A stretch of 64,000 bases of DNA from Hedera helix (GCA_947179155.2 OX359283.1:8246264-8310263), one strand, 5' to 3'; shown: positions 22,850-34,152, counted from the first letter of the stretch. Notes: generated by a model not told the origin, from the sequence alone. Made by a program: numbers and translations.

Positions 22850-23464
22850 GTTTAAAAGTACTCTCAACTTCTTCTTATATCACTTTTGTAGTCTAGAAAG
22901 CTTTTGATCGGTTAAAATCTATTTTTAACCTATCAAAACTCGTTTTGATGATCTAGATGTATTTATCTATGTAATATATGTATATTCATAGATCTATGTG
23001 TTTATAACATGTTATGGTATCTTAGAAATGCATAAAAATGGTAGAAAAGTTCATAACACGTTTTACCGGTAAAACCCTAACGATATATGTTATGTTTAAT
23101 GTTGTATTTTGAAATGTACAAATAAAAAATTGGATTTTTATGGCTAGAAAGCTAGATCTATGAGTTTTAAAGAAAAACTCTTTTTGAACTTTTCAAAAAT
23201 ATTGAATAACAAAGAAGTTATAGCTTTTACTACAAAGGATGTCGTTTTTCAACAATAAGTGGTTCGATCCGTAAATTTCGTGTAAAACGTTTTTAAAAAG
23301 ACGATCGAACCATGGAATATTGTAAAATATTAAGTTAGGAACACATCAACACTGATTTGGTGTTATTTGGATGTGTAGATTTCATTTAATCAAGGTTTGA
23401 TCAAAGAATATCAAAACTGTCAAGAAAAATCAAATTAGGGCTTCATTCTGCCACTCGGCGCCGG

Positions 23465-23494
23465 GGCGCAGTGTTCAGTGCAATACACTGCGCC
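23465..23494. repeat. GC-rich inverted repeat in LTR A
   Basis: GGCGCAGTGT (23465-23474) and ACACTGCGCC (23485-23494) are perfect 10-bp arms around a 10-base loop. The block is far more GC-rich than its surroundings. In the 5' LTR the loop is the insertion site of the D1 LTR (TSD GCAAT, 23480-23484 equivalent). Confidence 0.9.
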
Positions 23495-23699
23495 AGGGCG
23501 CCATGCACTGTTACCAGAAAAAAAAAAAAAAAAAAAAAAACCGAACCGGGTCGGGTCGGGTCGGGTCTGGTTCGGGTCAGAAAATAAAAAATGTTCCAAA
23601 AATCATTTTTGTATTTTTGGACTTAATAAATATATTTTTAAATATATATATAATTGATTTAATGATTTAAAAGTGTATAAATATTATTATTGAAATAAT

Positions 23700-24055
23700 A
23701 ATATAATAAAGGTAATAAAATATTATTAAATAAATAATAATATTAGAAAATTATTAAAATATTATTAAGTGTATAATAATTTTATAAAGTCAATAAAATA
23801 TTATTAAATGATTAATAATATTAGATAATTAATAAAATATTATTAAATGAATGAATAATATTAGAATAAAATATTATTAAATGATTAATAATATTAAATA
23901 ATTAATAAAATATTATTAAAGGATTAATAATATTAGTTACTTAATAAAATATTATTAAATGATTAATAATATTAGGTAATGAATAAAATATTATTAAATG
24001 ATTAATAATATTAGATACTTAATAAAATATTATTAAATGATTAATAATATTATAT
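23700..24055 (+). repeat. AT-rich tandem hairpin array, 9 units
   Basis: Same unit as at 3185-3655 (AATATTATTAA...TTAATAATATT) with nine cores instead of twelve. Confidence 0.88.
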
Positions 24056-24934
24056 ATTTATTTGAACTATATTAAATAATTAATATAAGTTCTTTGTGTT
24101 TGAAATATTATCAAGTAGTGATAATATTTCCTAAGTATTTAATTACCCATAATTAATCAATTATGTGGTTCGTAAGGTTTATAAAGGTCATTATATTTAC
24201 CGGTATATGATACTAATTTAAGAACAAACTGATTTAATTGTTAGGTCTGTACAAGGATTGTTAAATTAAGTTGGTTAGCAGTAAACGACGCACGAGGCAA
24301 GTTTTCTACCTCTTAACTTGTACTTATTGTTGCAATTATTATTCAACCTTAATTACATTGAGCAATTCATTTATTGATGAGCAAATATCTACACTCGTAA
24401 ATATTTGACAGACCCTTGAGTGAATTAATTATCGAAAATTACTTCACATCGTTATTGATTATTGTATTCGCACATAGTGCTTTTGCAACTGTTTAAGATG
24501 TCTAAGCTAATTGTTTCGGCTAGACAAATGTATGTTAATTCATTGAATTGAATATTATAAAAGCTTATCCAAACCATTGGCTGGTACGGATTCATACCCT
24601 AAGACTGAGAAAGAACAACCCTAGTTAAAGGGGATTTTTATTTGTCGAAAAACCGACAGCGCGCAAGAAATCTAAATGTGATGCATATACATAGGACATG
24701 AGAGGACTGATCCCCTCAAGTGTCCCGTTATTTTTAACAAGGTGTCAGACATTGTATGTCTATTCTACCTTAGTAGCAGTTCACGGTCATTAAAGACCAC
24801 GCAGCAGTAAAGAGTCAATACATTCTTTTATTGAACATTGATTCTTGATATCTTTCACAATTGTTATTGTTGAAAACCTTGAAGTTATTTTCCTTCATCA
24901 TGATATATCGTATGATTGTTGTTTATAAACTTGC

Positions 24935-25036
24935 TGAGCCATTTAGTTGCTCATTCTTGCTATATCATGACTATATTTTAGCCAATCCCGAAAGCTCTAA
25001 ATCGGACAAAGGCAAGGGGAAAGCGAATGCTTAGTT
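24935..25036 (+). CDS. LTR A tail exon, 3' LTR copy
   Basis: The hairpin at 24935-24953 is followed by ATTTTAG ending at 24981 (TTTCAG in the 5' copy, a C-to-T change that keeps an AG) and by the same NPESSKSDKGKGKANA frame ending in TAG near 25034. Downstream, TTGTAAATCTTTTGTATT-like T-rich sequence is a plausible polyadenylation region. If so, this LTR alone would contain promoter, exon 1, intron, exon 2 and 3' end. Confidence 0.5.
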
Positions 25037-25280
25037 TAGTAGATGCATGCTAGTTTAAATTACTGCTATGTAATTACTGTTGTAAATCTTTTGTATTTCC
25101 CTTAAGATATGTAATGTTACGATTAAGGTTAATAGACCTTGGGAAGTGTAGCCTTTTGAGAAGGAACCTTTTGTATTATTCCGCGTAGTTTGAATACAAT
25201 TTATATATTTCATTGTTGTTAAGTATTGTACAGTGAGAACCAAACCCGAGGTTAAAGAACCCAGATTTGGGGTCGTCACA

Positions 25281-26559
25281 GGTATTAAGGTATAATGGAA
25301 CAATGAATGGTATAATATAAAATACCTAAAGCTAAGTAAAAGCATGATAATATTTGTGTAAAAGGTCGATAATGGGATTTGATGTATTATTAACCTATGT
25401 AAGGTGTAATACATCAAAAGTGTAATGATTAAAGACTAGCGGTCTAGTGTTTATGGTTTAAGTTGAAGGAATTATGTAAAGTGTTATAACCTTATAATAA
25501 TTTATAGGTTGTACGATGACAAATAGAGTTCGGATTAGCAAACCGACAAGATGAATTATTAAGGACGTTCGATTAACGTAAATATTAAGTTTGGTTACGG
25601 TTAACAGGCAAGTTTTTCAGAATTTGTTGAAATATAATAAATTATTTTATGTGAACTAATTGACAAACTATGTATAAGATTTCTGTGTTATCTGAAATCG
25701 ATGTGATTATGTTTAAAATGTGCACTTTGTGCAATAACGTGATTTAAGTGTTTAAATACGGTATGTGAGATTATGTTTTGAAATGCACAACATAATAGAT
25801 ATGATGCATAAATAATATGCACAACATGAAAATGAATTATGCATGTATATAAACTGTAAGCATGAAAAGTGTTAACTGTTAAACTTACTGAGTCGTCGTG
25901 CTCATTTTTGCTTAAATTGATATTTTCAGCTAAGTACAAGAAGGCTGGAGGTTCCGGTAATACTAAAGGGTAATGAATGGTAATTGCCTAGAGGCGCATA
26001 AAGGAATGTGTTATGTTCAGCTATTCAATGTGACACATTAGTAGATAAATGTAAACTTATACATGTATATGTAAGTTAACGATTTGTTTTGATTATGAAC
26101 TTTTTAGTTAGTAATGAGATGTATCTTATTGTAAATTCATTGGGATAGCTATGTATATAAGTTTTATTCAGAGAAACTTTTAATGAGATACAATTAATGT
26201 ATCATTTTAAGTCTAGTAGTATATGTAATAAATTCGCATGTATATAACAGATATGTGTAAGTAGGGTTATGCATGTATAGTTACATATGGTGATTGTATT
26301 CACAGGTTAAGTTAAGTAAAATCATAAGATATATGATTTTGAACTGTAATAGACTATGTCATGATTTATGTATTTATAATTTGAGTTTTAAGGTATAGAA
26401 TGTGAAGATTGCAATTCTGAGATAGGTTATGTATGTAAATTTAAATAAACAGGTTTATGAACTATATTATGATTGTATGATATGGTTATAAAAAGGAAAA
26501 GGTATTGATCAATGTATGAGATCGCCTGTAGCAAATGCGGGGATTTTCGGGTTGTTATA
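25281..26559 (+). mobile_element. LTR E, 3' portion of an old related LTR
   Basis: Sequence to the right of element A. It carries GGCAAGTTTTTCAG near 25608, the hairpin TGAGTCGTCGTGCTCA (25889-25904), TATTTTCAG ending at 25929 and the end GGTTGTTATA at 26559, which reads as a decayed GTTACA terminus. No PBS follows. It is the pre-existing LTR into which A inserted, and its left part would lie beyond the window. After the CAG, the third-base frame gives KYKKAGGSGNTKG and a stop, in keeping with the Lys/Gly-rich tail of LTR A. Confidence 0.65.
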
Positions 26560-27745
26560 AGCCGTGGACTGTAGATTTTTTTTTTTTTCTTTCTTTTGTT
26601 TTATTAACCATTCTTATGACATAATATAACCTAGAACATATTCTGATGTATAGATTAATCTATGTGTGATATAATGAGTTCAATATGATTGATAATTGAG
26701 GATTAAAACATTAATATAGGAATGCTTAAAGTTTTGAACGGGAATGTGGAATGTGCTATGTGTTTAGCCACGTGTAATGGTTTGGTTTGTATTACATAGG
26801 TTTACGGTGATTGATAAAGTTACAACGCGGAGGCAAGTCTTTTATCCGTTGTTTACATAGTTATTGAAGCATTATATTATTCGTTCTTAAACCATAGCGT
26901 GGAAGTTCGATATGAACTATAATTTGAAAATGATTCAACGATGAAATTTTATTGATAGTCTAAGCTATTTGTACTGGCTAGACGAACATTATTGTAAGTT
27001 ATCATACCGATGTTTCTTATCAACTATGCGTAATTAAATGGTATTAGTGTAGTTTCAACTGACGAGTATTGAATCATCTAACCTTGTAGGGGGGGGGGGG
27101 AATTGTTAGTTTTATTAACCACTAATACAAATGCATTTCATATGGTTTTGTTCACAATACATAAGGTACAAAAAGGTTGATCCCCTTTGCGTACACTACG
27201 ATTAAGGACTTATATAGTCTGGAGTTTGTGGTGGTTATTCGTATAAACTAAAAATGATTTTAATGTCTTGTGAACCTCAGTATAGTGTTGAATTCAAAGC
27301 CAAAGAAGGGTTTTGAGAAAGATTTATTTATATTATTTTCATAGTTATTGTTCAATTATTAAAATACTTCAGTCCAATTCAATTGTTTATTATTGAACTA
27401 TTATACTTGCTGAGCATTGTCATTGCTCATTCTTGCTTAACTCAAACCTTTCAGCGAAACAACAGTCAGGAGGAGTAGTTACAAACAAGAGAAATGAGAA
27501 GGCGCATGAATAGTTGTAGTTGTTTAAGTTATTTTATTTGGACTTATTTTGAAACTATGATGTATATATTATTTTTAAGTGATGTAATAGTTAAGGTTAG
27601 ACAAGCTGGGAGATGTTATATAAGTTTGTAATATTATAGTTTAATGTATGTTTATTATGTATGTTGGGTAGTATAAATGTATGAATATGATGGATCGTGA
27701 ACACTAAACCCGAGGTTTGAGATACCCGAATTTGAGGGAGTTATA
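26560..27745 (+). mobile_element. LTR F, partial 5' LTR of a decayed element
   Basis: Contains GGCAAGTCTTTTATCC near 26832, the GTCTAAGC...GGCTAGAC hairpin (26958-26983), a G11 run near 27089, the hairpin TGAGCATTGTCATTGCTCA (27411-27429) and CCTTTCAG ending at 27454. It ends GGGAGTTATA at 27745, followed by a PBS. The left boundary with LTR E is unclear; TGTAGATTTT near 26570 is a candidate start. The frame after CAG reads KQQSGGVVTNKRNEKAHE and a stop. Confidence 0.65.
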
Positions 27746-27748
27746 AGT

Positions 27749-27760
27749 TGGTATCAGAAT
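27749..27760 (+). other. Decayed PBS of element F
   Basis: TGGTATCAGAAT instead of TGGTATCAGAGC, two bases after the LTR end. The last two bases changed, consistent with age. Confidence 0.8.
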
Positions 27761-28061
27761 TGTATGTTATAAATCCTAGGTGGGAAAACCTTGGGACATA
27801 GCCTTATAAGAATTGCAAATATAGGAGTCGGTAAAACTCGTATTGAGTTCTAAGGAATGAATTAAGGAATACTCATTAATAAAAGATAATAAAAAAATTT
27901 ATATGTGTCATTGACAATTAATAAACTTATGTTACTGCGAGTACTAATTAAAATTTAAAACTTATAGTGGTAAGATAGAAGAGACAGGCGAGGTGAGTCA
28001 AGTCAAGTTAGGGAAGAAGAGCTTCAAGGCAAATATATAGTTTGTACATAGTCTGTAGCAG

Positions 28062-28200
28062 TGGCATCGAGTCCGTTGATTACTATAGAAGTCAGAGATT
28101 TTGAGCCTATTTTGGAGTTCGAAGAGGATCCTGAGGAGGCAGAAAAGCTAGAGGGAGATTCAGATGAATTGCTTACTCCTTCACCTGATGAGTAGTCGAT
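28062..28200 (+). pseudogene. Element F acidic ORF remnant
   Basis: One frame reads acidic runs such as FEPILEFEEDPEEAEKLEGD and ends SPDE-TAG. It resembles the acidic start of the pre-gag ORF of element A in composition and in its position after a Met-tRNA PBS. Downstream to about 28560 the coding trace is broken by many stops and a long Glu/Lys-rich decayed coiled coil. No gag is left because the Athila-like element cuts in. Confidence 0.5.
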
Positions 28201-28572
28201 ATTAGAGTTACATGACCATAATATAAAGTTGTAGGATCGATTGCAGTAATTAAAAGTACTGTTGTAGAACAACATAAAGAAATAGAGCAAGAGGAGTCGG
28301 TGGTTCAGTTCCATATCACTCGAAGTGAGAATCTAGATACTAAACTAATTCAAGCAGAGAATAAGACAGTATAATTAAAGAATGAAAAGAAAGATTTATA
28401 GGAGCAATTAGTAGAGGAGACTGCATAGCGGGTAAGGATGGAGAATGCCTGGGTTAGAGCTGCCAGGCGAGTGGATTATGTGGAGGGAGAAGTTTGAGAT
28501 AAGAAGGCTTGGATTGACTCCATGGGTTTTGTATACTGGACATCATTCTATAGAGTACTGTTTGCCTTTTTA

Positions 28573-30035
28573 TGCCTTAGAAAATTCCACATGCAAGTAT
28601 ACGTGGTCAGATAGTAGTATTAAGGCAAGTAAGGTATCATCCCACAAGGATTTTCACTTAACAACTAATGTAAATAATTTCAATTAAAACAGTCTCATTT
28701 AAACCCATGATTTGAATTCTATTGGTACAACTTGTTGCACTGAAAATTACCACTAGCTTGTTGAAAATCAAAGATTAACAAATTGAATGAAGGTTATCAA
28801 GGTTTAAGACTACAGCTTCACTTTATGCTATTAATTGAATCGAATTATTACCTTTATATTGTGATGTTAGCAATGGGCTGTTAACCGAGAACTCTTAATA
28901 GTGTTGATAAGTATCTCTCGATTACCATTCAACAAATTTACCTAAATCTACTAATCAAGGAATAGAACTAAGAAAAACATCCAAATTAATCAAGCACTAT
29001 ATCTCTATATGGATTGAATTAATAAGGAATTTTTGCCCAGGTTCTTTCACAGTTACATATGGTCAACAAGTATATTTATATCTTGTTCACAAATTATGAT
29101 TTCCATCAAGTAAACCATAAACACATGCTATCATACAGATGTCTATTTTCATACTCCATTTCTCAACTTTATACAAGATACCAAGTTAATTATGGCCAGG
29201 TAATTGATAAATTAAATACCAATATGATAGACAACCAAAGTACAAAAATCAACAACTATCCGGTAACACTTAATTCAAATTAAACATAGATATCCATTGA
29301 AGTCTTAAAAAAAAGTAATTAGTTTATAATTAAATCACAGAACTTCATGATCCACAAATTATCATACATATTCAGAATAAAGATTTAAATTGAAGGGAAG
29401 AGAAAAACTATGAAGACAACAAATCTTCCTCCTCTTGTTCTAGCTCTTTTTCTTCTTTATGTTGCTCTGCTTCTCCTCTCGTCCTTTAATTGATATCCTC
29501 GTTCCTATTCTCCTCTCCTTCTATTTACTTCAGCGTCCCATTTTCTTCAGCTTAATGCTTCCTCATTTTTAGGTCATAACTCCTCTTTTTAACTCCCAAC
29601 GGGTCCCACCATGATAGCAAATGGTCAACTGATCACGTGAGGAAGCGCAACTGCGCCAAACTTCAGAGCATCTATGCTTGAACCTTTTGTCTCTGACTTT
29701 GTGGCATAACGCAACTGCAGCAGACTATAGAGCATCTGTGCTTGAACCTTCTGTGTTTGGCCTTGTGATGTAGTGCAGTTGCGGCAGACTACAGAGCAGC
29801 CACGCTTGAACCTTCTGTGTTAGGCTTTAATACTTTGTGGTATAGAGCAGTTGCGGCTTGTTACAGCGCAGCTGTGCTATTGGCATGAATTTTACCGTTC
29901 TGCCCTTGACTCTAGATTTTCCTAAAAACTAAAAGAAATATGAACGTTAAACTAAAATTCAACACAAAAGACCTTGATGACTTGTATATTATCAGCTATG
30001 AAATTTACTTTCATGGGTATAAAACTCACTCAACA
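28573..30035 (-). mobile_element. 3' LTR of the Athila-like element
   Basis: About 1.46 kb between TG at 28573 (plus strand) and CA near 30035. It has CT-rich stretches (29410-29530) and a block around 29640-29870 where a phrase like GAGCATCTGTGCTTGAACCTTCTGT is repeated about three times. It starts immediately after the purine tract. The exact TSD could not be confirmed because the other end is absent. Confidence 0.6.
29640..29880. repeat. Direct repeats in the Athila-like LTR
   Basis: Three diverged copies of a roughly 70-bp unit with the phrase GCTTGAACCTTYTGT and a GCAACTGC / GCAGTTGCGGC part. They lie within the LTR and have no coding signal. Confidence 0.7.
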
Positions 30036-31295
30036 CACCCCCAAACTTGACTCCTTGCTTGTCCTCAAGCAAAATGGAATGGACACGGTGATGCATTACA
30101 CAACACAAAATACCTAATAATCAAGCGACGAACTCACACGACACCCTTACTACTGGCCTCAAAGATTAAAACATACCCACAGAAGGATTTAACCCACAAC
30201 TTGTCACAATTTCAACTCATCCATCAATTTTAAACCTGCTTTCTACCCCAAAACAACTGTGTGTGTGCGCGAATCACTTGCTCCAAGTAGCATTGCCTTC
30301 TTATCAGTGAATTGCATCAACAATTCTAGGGTCTCACCTTTACATAAGAATCAGTTCATCCAAACATTCACTCAAGCAGAAAGGATACCTTCCAGAATTA
30401 TTGATTTCATTAATACCTAGTTACAAGGAAGGAGTGCGTTTACGCTCCACCTCGCTTATATTCCTACTCGCTCGACATGTGCAATGTTTGTTTCTATTAG
30501 GCTATTCAGAATTACCCATATAGCGAACTTTCCCCCAATGATTCCTAAACCAGACAGTTTCCGGGCATTAAGTGTAGAGACACTCCTACGGGGTTACTTG
30601 TTTAAGTAATAAAGGCCACAAAAACAGACTAGCCGAGCTACTTAACAATAATTTTAATAATTTTTTTTTATTATTTTTTTACTCTGGTACCCCCCTAAAC
30701 TTGAGCTTTTACCTTGGATTCACTTTCACTAATGACGCGCAAACCCATCAGAGTTACACTACTATACTAGTGCTTATATAGGGATCCAACAGATTTAAAA
30801 CAGACTTCCCAGTGAAACCTTAATTGTGTGGGGTTTTCAATCCTGTGTAAGCTCAATCATAACCGAATTCTTATCATTGGTTAATCTTGCTAGACTCAAA
30901 TAAACTCATCGCTTGACTCAACTAAATGCATTGTACACCCTACATGCAAACACAGTCTGATAAATAAATAAAAAATGAATTACATTAAATTAAAAATCCT
31001 AAGTCCCTTTTCGTAGGTACCACAGTTGCACTTAGCATGTGCAACAAGCCTTTAAACCCCATGGTTACCTCATGTGGATGAGTTTGTGTCTCGTGAGGGT
31101 TTGTAGCCACAAATTTCACTACATTTGACTTAACAAACATTTATAACTTTATTTCTTCTTTTTTTTTTCTTTTTTTACATAAAACATGAAAATTTAAACA
31201 CATCATCACACATAGACCCCCAAACTTGCACATAACATTGTCCTCAATGGCGGTTAACAAAATAAAAGCAATGGGGACTTCCTTGACTGTCTTGT
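30036..31295 (-). other. Non-coding spacer of the Athila-like element with PPT-like tracts
   Basis: No ORF of note. On the minus strand there are three purine tracts of the form AAGTTTGGGGG or AAGTTTAGGGGGG, near 31225, 30700 and 30050. The last lies directly before the LTR and is probably the functional PPT. GAGGACAATG precedes the first. Confidence 0.6.
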
Positions 31296-31888
31296 TCATG
31301 CCTCATCTTCGCTAATATGATCTGTCGATGGGTAACCGGGTAACATTGGAACATCCGGAAGTTGAAAAGTGGAGAAGGCTTGAGCCAAAGTCTGAATGAC
31401 ATTCACATTGAAACCATGCATCGCGTCTTGTCTTTGAGCCAATCGATCCATTCTTTGTTGCATGGAGTGCATCATTCCCTTGATTTCCTGTGTTGAGCTG
31501 TTACCTTCCTGGTCAGGTGAGGTAGCGAAAAGCTCCTCTGTGTCGGGGGATCCCGGCCTCTAAAATAAATCCTGCTCCCATGGGATTCGGCTGGGCACCA
31601 CCCTATTGTGTGAAACTCCTTATTATTTTTGAGTCAATTGCTACTTGAGGCTCCTGTAGCGGTTCATTCTCTGCCTATATAACATCCGTAAGCTCACATA
31701 ACCCACAGATTAATGAAGGGTGTGGTAGACCCCTAGTCGAACCTCCCTCTATTGCCTGATAGATGGAATTCTGAATGACCTTCCCTATGTTAATACTCTT
31801 ATTGTTTGCTAAATAGTACATCAAGATTGCACATTCCTTGATAACCTCGGTGATATGTGTAGTTGGCATGACCCTGGTGAAAGTAGTA
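31296..31888 (-). pseudogene. Putative plant transposon protein (Transposase_32-like) C-terminal part
   Basis: On the minus strand, FTRVMPTTHITEV...ILMYYLANNKSINIGKVI...HPSLICGLCELTDV has the pattern of the plant-transposon domain often annotated as Transposase_32 (a run of LPT, hydrophobic L-L-Y, xNIGxxI and xxPSLIxxLC). Frame breaks follow near 31675. The C-terminus resumes as a Met/Gln-rich helix (GMMHSMQQRMDRLAQRQDAM) and ends SEDEA-TGA at 31296-31298. In plants this ORF usually sits between integrase and the 3' LTR or in related defective elements. Its N-terminus is lost beyond the copia insertion at 31889. Its function is unknown. Confidence 0.65.
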
Positions 31889-33714
31889 TGCCCTCAAGCC
31901 AATCACATTTGATGTGATAAACATATACTTTGTAATCTTGTTCATTTATTAATAAAAGAATCAAGACATTTCTTTATTCATGATTAATTACTTGAATTAA
32001 TAAAATGGATAAACCCATAGTTTTCGAGCAATGTTTTTAGAACCACGATGAGGATCATGCTAATGAGATCTAAATTCAAGATAGCTCAAAACTAAAATTG
32101 TTCCTAATCGTGGGATTACTAAAATGGGGATTAGTGAATCCGGATAGATTAGTACATACTATGCTTGCTCTTATGAAGAGAATGATTGATCTCATAATTA
32201 TTTGTGTAGAGACACTAAAGTAAGTATGTAGGTGCTTATTAGAGAATAAGTTCATTGAACATGACTCGCTCAAGGAACACCTAACGGAGTCTTACTTGCC
32301 TGTCAATAGGAGTTCCTTTTGTGATAGTAGTACAAGTGATCCTTGGACTTGAGATCATAATAGTATATTGTGTATGATGAATTATGTTTTGACATATTCC
32401 TTAAAATCTTTAGGGTGTATCAAAGGGTATGATCGGATATAATAAGTCATACATGGAGATAGGTGAATGATCAACAAAGAATCTACCACTTCTAGTAAAA
32501 GAAGAGAATGTCCTATGCGATTCGATAAATGACAACTCAGTAGTCCTTGGCCAAGGCAGAATGAAAATTAGAAAGTAGTTTCTAATTTACATTAATTAGA
32601 GTTATTCATTTGGGGATCGAAATGCATATAATCAAATAAAATAAGACTTGACAGTTATACTATGTCTTATATTTGATTGGGACATTGTGAGGTAGAAGGA
32701 TTGAATTGTACGGTAACTATTCGCTGAATAGGTTCTTTTGTGATTAAATGTTGAAATCTATATTATCTGGAAAGTCGTTAATCGCTAAGGGGGCTTACCC
32801 TTATTATGGAATAAATATTATTTATTTAAATGAATTAAATAGTTTAATTTATTTATATAAATAAGATTAGAATAGTTCTAATTAATTTATTTTGTAACCG
32901 GTTTAATATGGAGAACCTAAAGGGTCACACCGCAAAAGGAAAATAATTATTTAAAAAGTAAATGGCATAATTGTAATAATGAATTAAGTATATTTAATTT
33001 ATACTATGGGGATAGAATAAATTAAATAGCTTAATATTTATTATTTAGTTTTATAGAAATACTAATTATAAATTAAAAAGAGGGGTCTTATTATTATTAT
33101 TACTATTATCATTATTATTTAGTTCCTAAATGGTTTAGGAATTAAGTAATAATAGTACTTTCATAATTAATAATTAAGTTCCTAAATAGTTTAGGAATTA
33201 TAATTATTATATTAAATCAATTAAGTTCCTAATCAGATTAGGAGTTTAATTAAAAACCCTATTCCTAAAGGTGTTAGGAGAGTTTACAAAATCAATAAAT
33301 AAGAGAAGTCTTATTATGGATTAAGGTTACACACATACACTTTCATAAGTTTTTGGGAGAGTACTCACATATTCTCTAGAGAGAGAAAACTAGGGTTTGC
33401 CATCACCCACTTCTTGAATTATTATTATTCCTTGGTGGATCACCTCTAGAGGTCAAACACTTGGGTGGCTAACGTTGATCATTGGAATCCAATCGGTGAA
33501 ATTCAAGGAGATCGTGAAGGATTTGGAGGTGAACTTGTACCCGTTGAAGCTTTGAGTTCTACAAGGGTATATCTCTAACTTATTCTTTATTAATTAATAG
33601 TTGCGCATAAAGGTCGATCCTGGATTATAGTTTGTAAAAATTTTAAATTTGATTTTATCATGCTTCCGCTATTTTGTGCAATTTGATTGCGTATATGAAT
33701 ATTACAAACCAACA
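31889..33714 (+). mobile_element. Ty1/copia element H, 5' LTR
   Basis: About 1.83 kb, from TGCCCTCAAGCC to ...TTACAAACCAACA, directly followed by a Met-tRNA PBS. It contains a plausible 5' region (ACACACATACACTTTCATAAG near 33330 with GAGAGAGAAAAC after it). The start is set by TG at 31889 and the end by CA before the PBS. The 3' LTR is not in the window, so the exact start and TSD are unconfirmed. It interrupts the Athila-like ORF. Confidence 0.8.
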
Positions 33715-33715
33715 G

Positions 33716-33728
33716 TGGTATCAGAGCC
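33716..33728 (+). other. PBS of copia element H
   Basis: TGGTATCAGAGCC, one base after the LTR end. Initiator Met-tRNA type. Confidence 0.92.
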
Positions 33729-34152
33729 AAACTTTATGCGAATTATTAATTGTTTTGATTTCATATGTGTATGAATATGTGTTTAGAACAATTTATTGGG
33801 CATAATTTGTTATATAAAATTATTATTTTTTAATATCAAAATTGGTTAAATACTGAATTTATCAAAGTCGCATGGTTTCGGTAATTAATGGCAGCCACGG
33901 TTTCGGTGAAACAAAGTCATAGCAAGCCACGGTTTTGCAGCCACATTCGGATAATGTATATATATTATACACAACCAGCATAGCAGCCCATGATTCGGTA
34001 TTAAGCAGTCCAGAATTTTAAAAGGCTGGCACTGTTTTTCGGAATTATAGCTGAGCATGTTTAATATATATCCGGAACCTTGCTGAGCATGTTGTTTAAT
34101 ATACATACATATATCAGATACCGAAAGTTGCTTTGATTCCTAATCCAATTCG

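Larger units (their letters stand above)
2973..25280 (+). mobile_element. Element A: nested Ty3/gypsy chromovirus (Tekay/Del-like), decayed
   Basis: This is an LTR retrotransposon read on the plus strand. It consists of a 5' LTR (broken pieces 2973-4224 and 11975-12638), PBS, acidic ORF, gag-protease-RT-RNase H-integrase, a G-rich PPT and a 3' LTR (21951-25280). The left end lies before the window, beyond insertion D1. The integrase C-terminus carries a GPF motif and ends in a VKVLWRN...EEATWE tail like that of chromoviruses with a degenerate chromodomain, which is the basis for the Tekay/Del assignment (family knowledge, not tested by alignment). It contains later insertions D1, B (4225-11974) and a solo D LTR (17928-21177). 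At least ten in-frame stops and one frameshift make it non-autonomous now. Its 3' end abuts GGTAT (25281-25285), the presumed TSD, but the partner copy is outside the window. Confidence 0.92.
21951..25280 (+). mobile_element. Element A 3' LTR, complete
   Basis: 3330 bp, from TGTAATGACC to GGGTCGTCACA. In order: U3 with AT-rich sequence, TATA box (22646-22653), GA-rich leader with an ATG at 22788 that opens a short conserved ORF, a long AT-rich stretch, a GC-rich hairpin (23465-23494), poly(A) and GGGTC repeats, the hairpin array (23700-24055), GGCAAGTTTTCTACC near 24296, the GTCTAAGC hairpin (24500-24525), the TGAGC...GCTCA hairpin (24935-24953), an acceptor-like site and KGKGK tail, then a T-rich region with possible polyadenylation signals. 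Unlike the 5' copy it is uninterrupted, so it shows the whole LTR. Confidence 0.94.
28573..31888 (-). mobile_element. Athila-like element on the minus strand, 3' part
   Basis: Read on the minus strand, an ORF remnant (31888 to 31296) is followed by spacer with repeated CAAGTTTGGGGG-like purine tracts (near 31225, 30700 and 30050), then an LTR starting TGTTGAGTGAG at about 30035 and ending AAATTTTCTAAGGCA-type sequence at 28573. The motifs GAGGACAATG and CAAGTTTGGGGGTGTGTTGA are familiar from plant Athila-type and related elements. Its 3' LTR lies in the decayed gag region of F. The copia element H interrupts it at 31888/31889, so its 5' part would be beyond the window. Family assignment is by motif memory, not by alignment. 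Confidence 0.65.

Noticed and set aside
28445..28687. 80-codon ORF MPGLELPGEWIMWREKF as a host gene
   Set aside because: The first half is decayed acidic ORF/gag remnant of element F, and the second half lies in the LTR of the Athila-like element. It spans an insertion junction.
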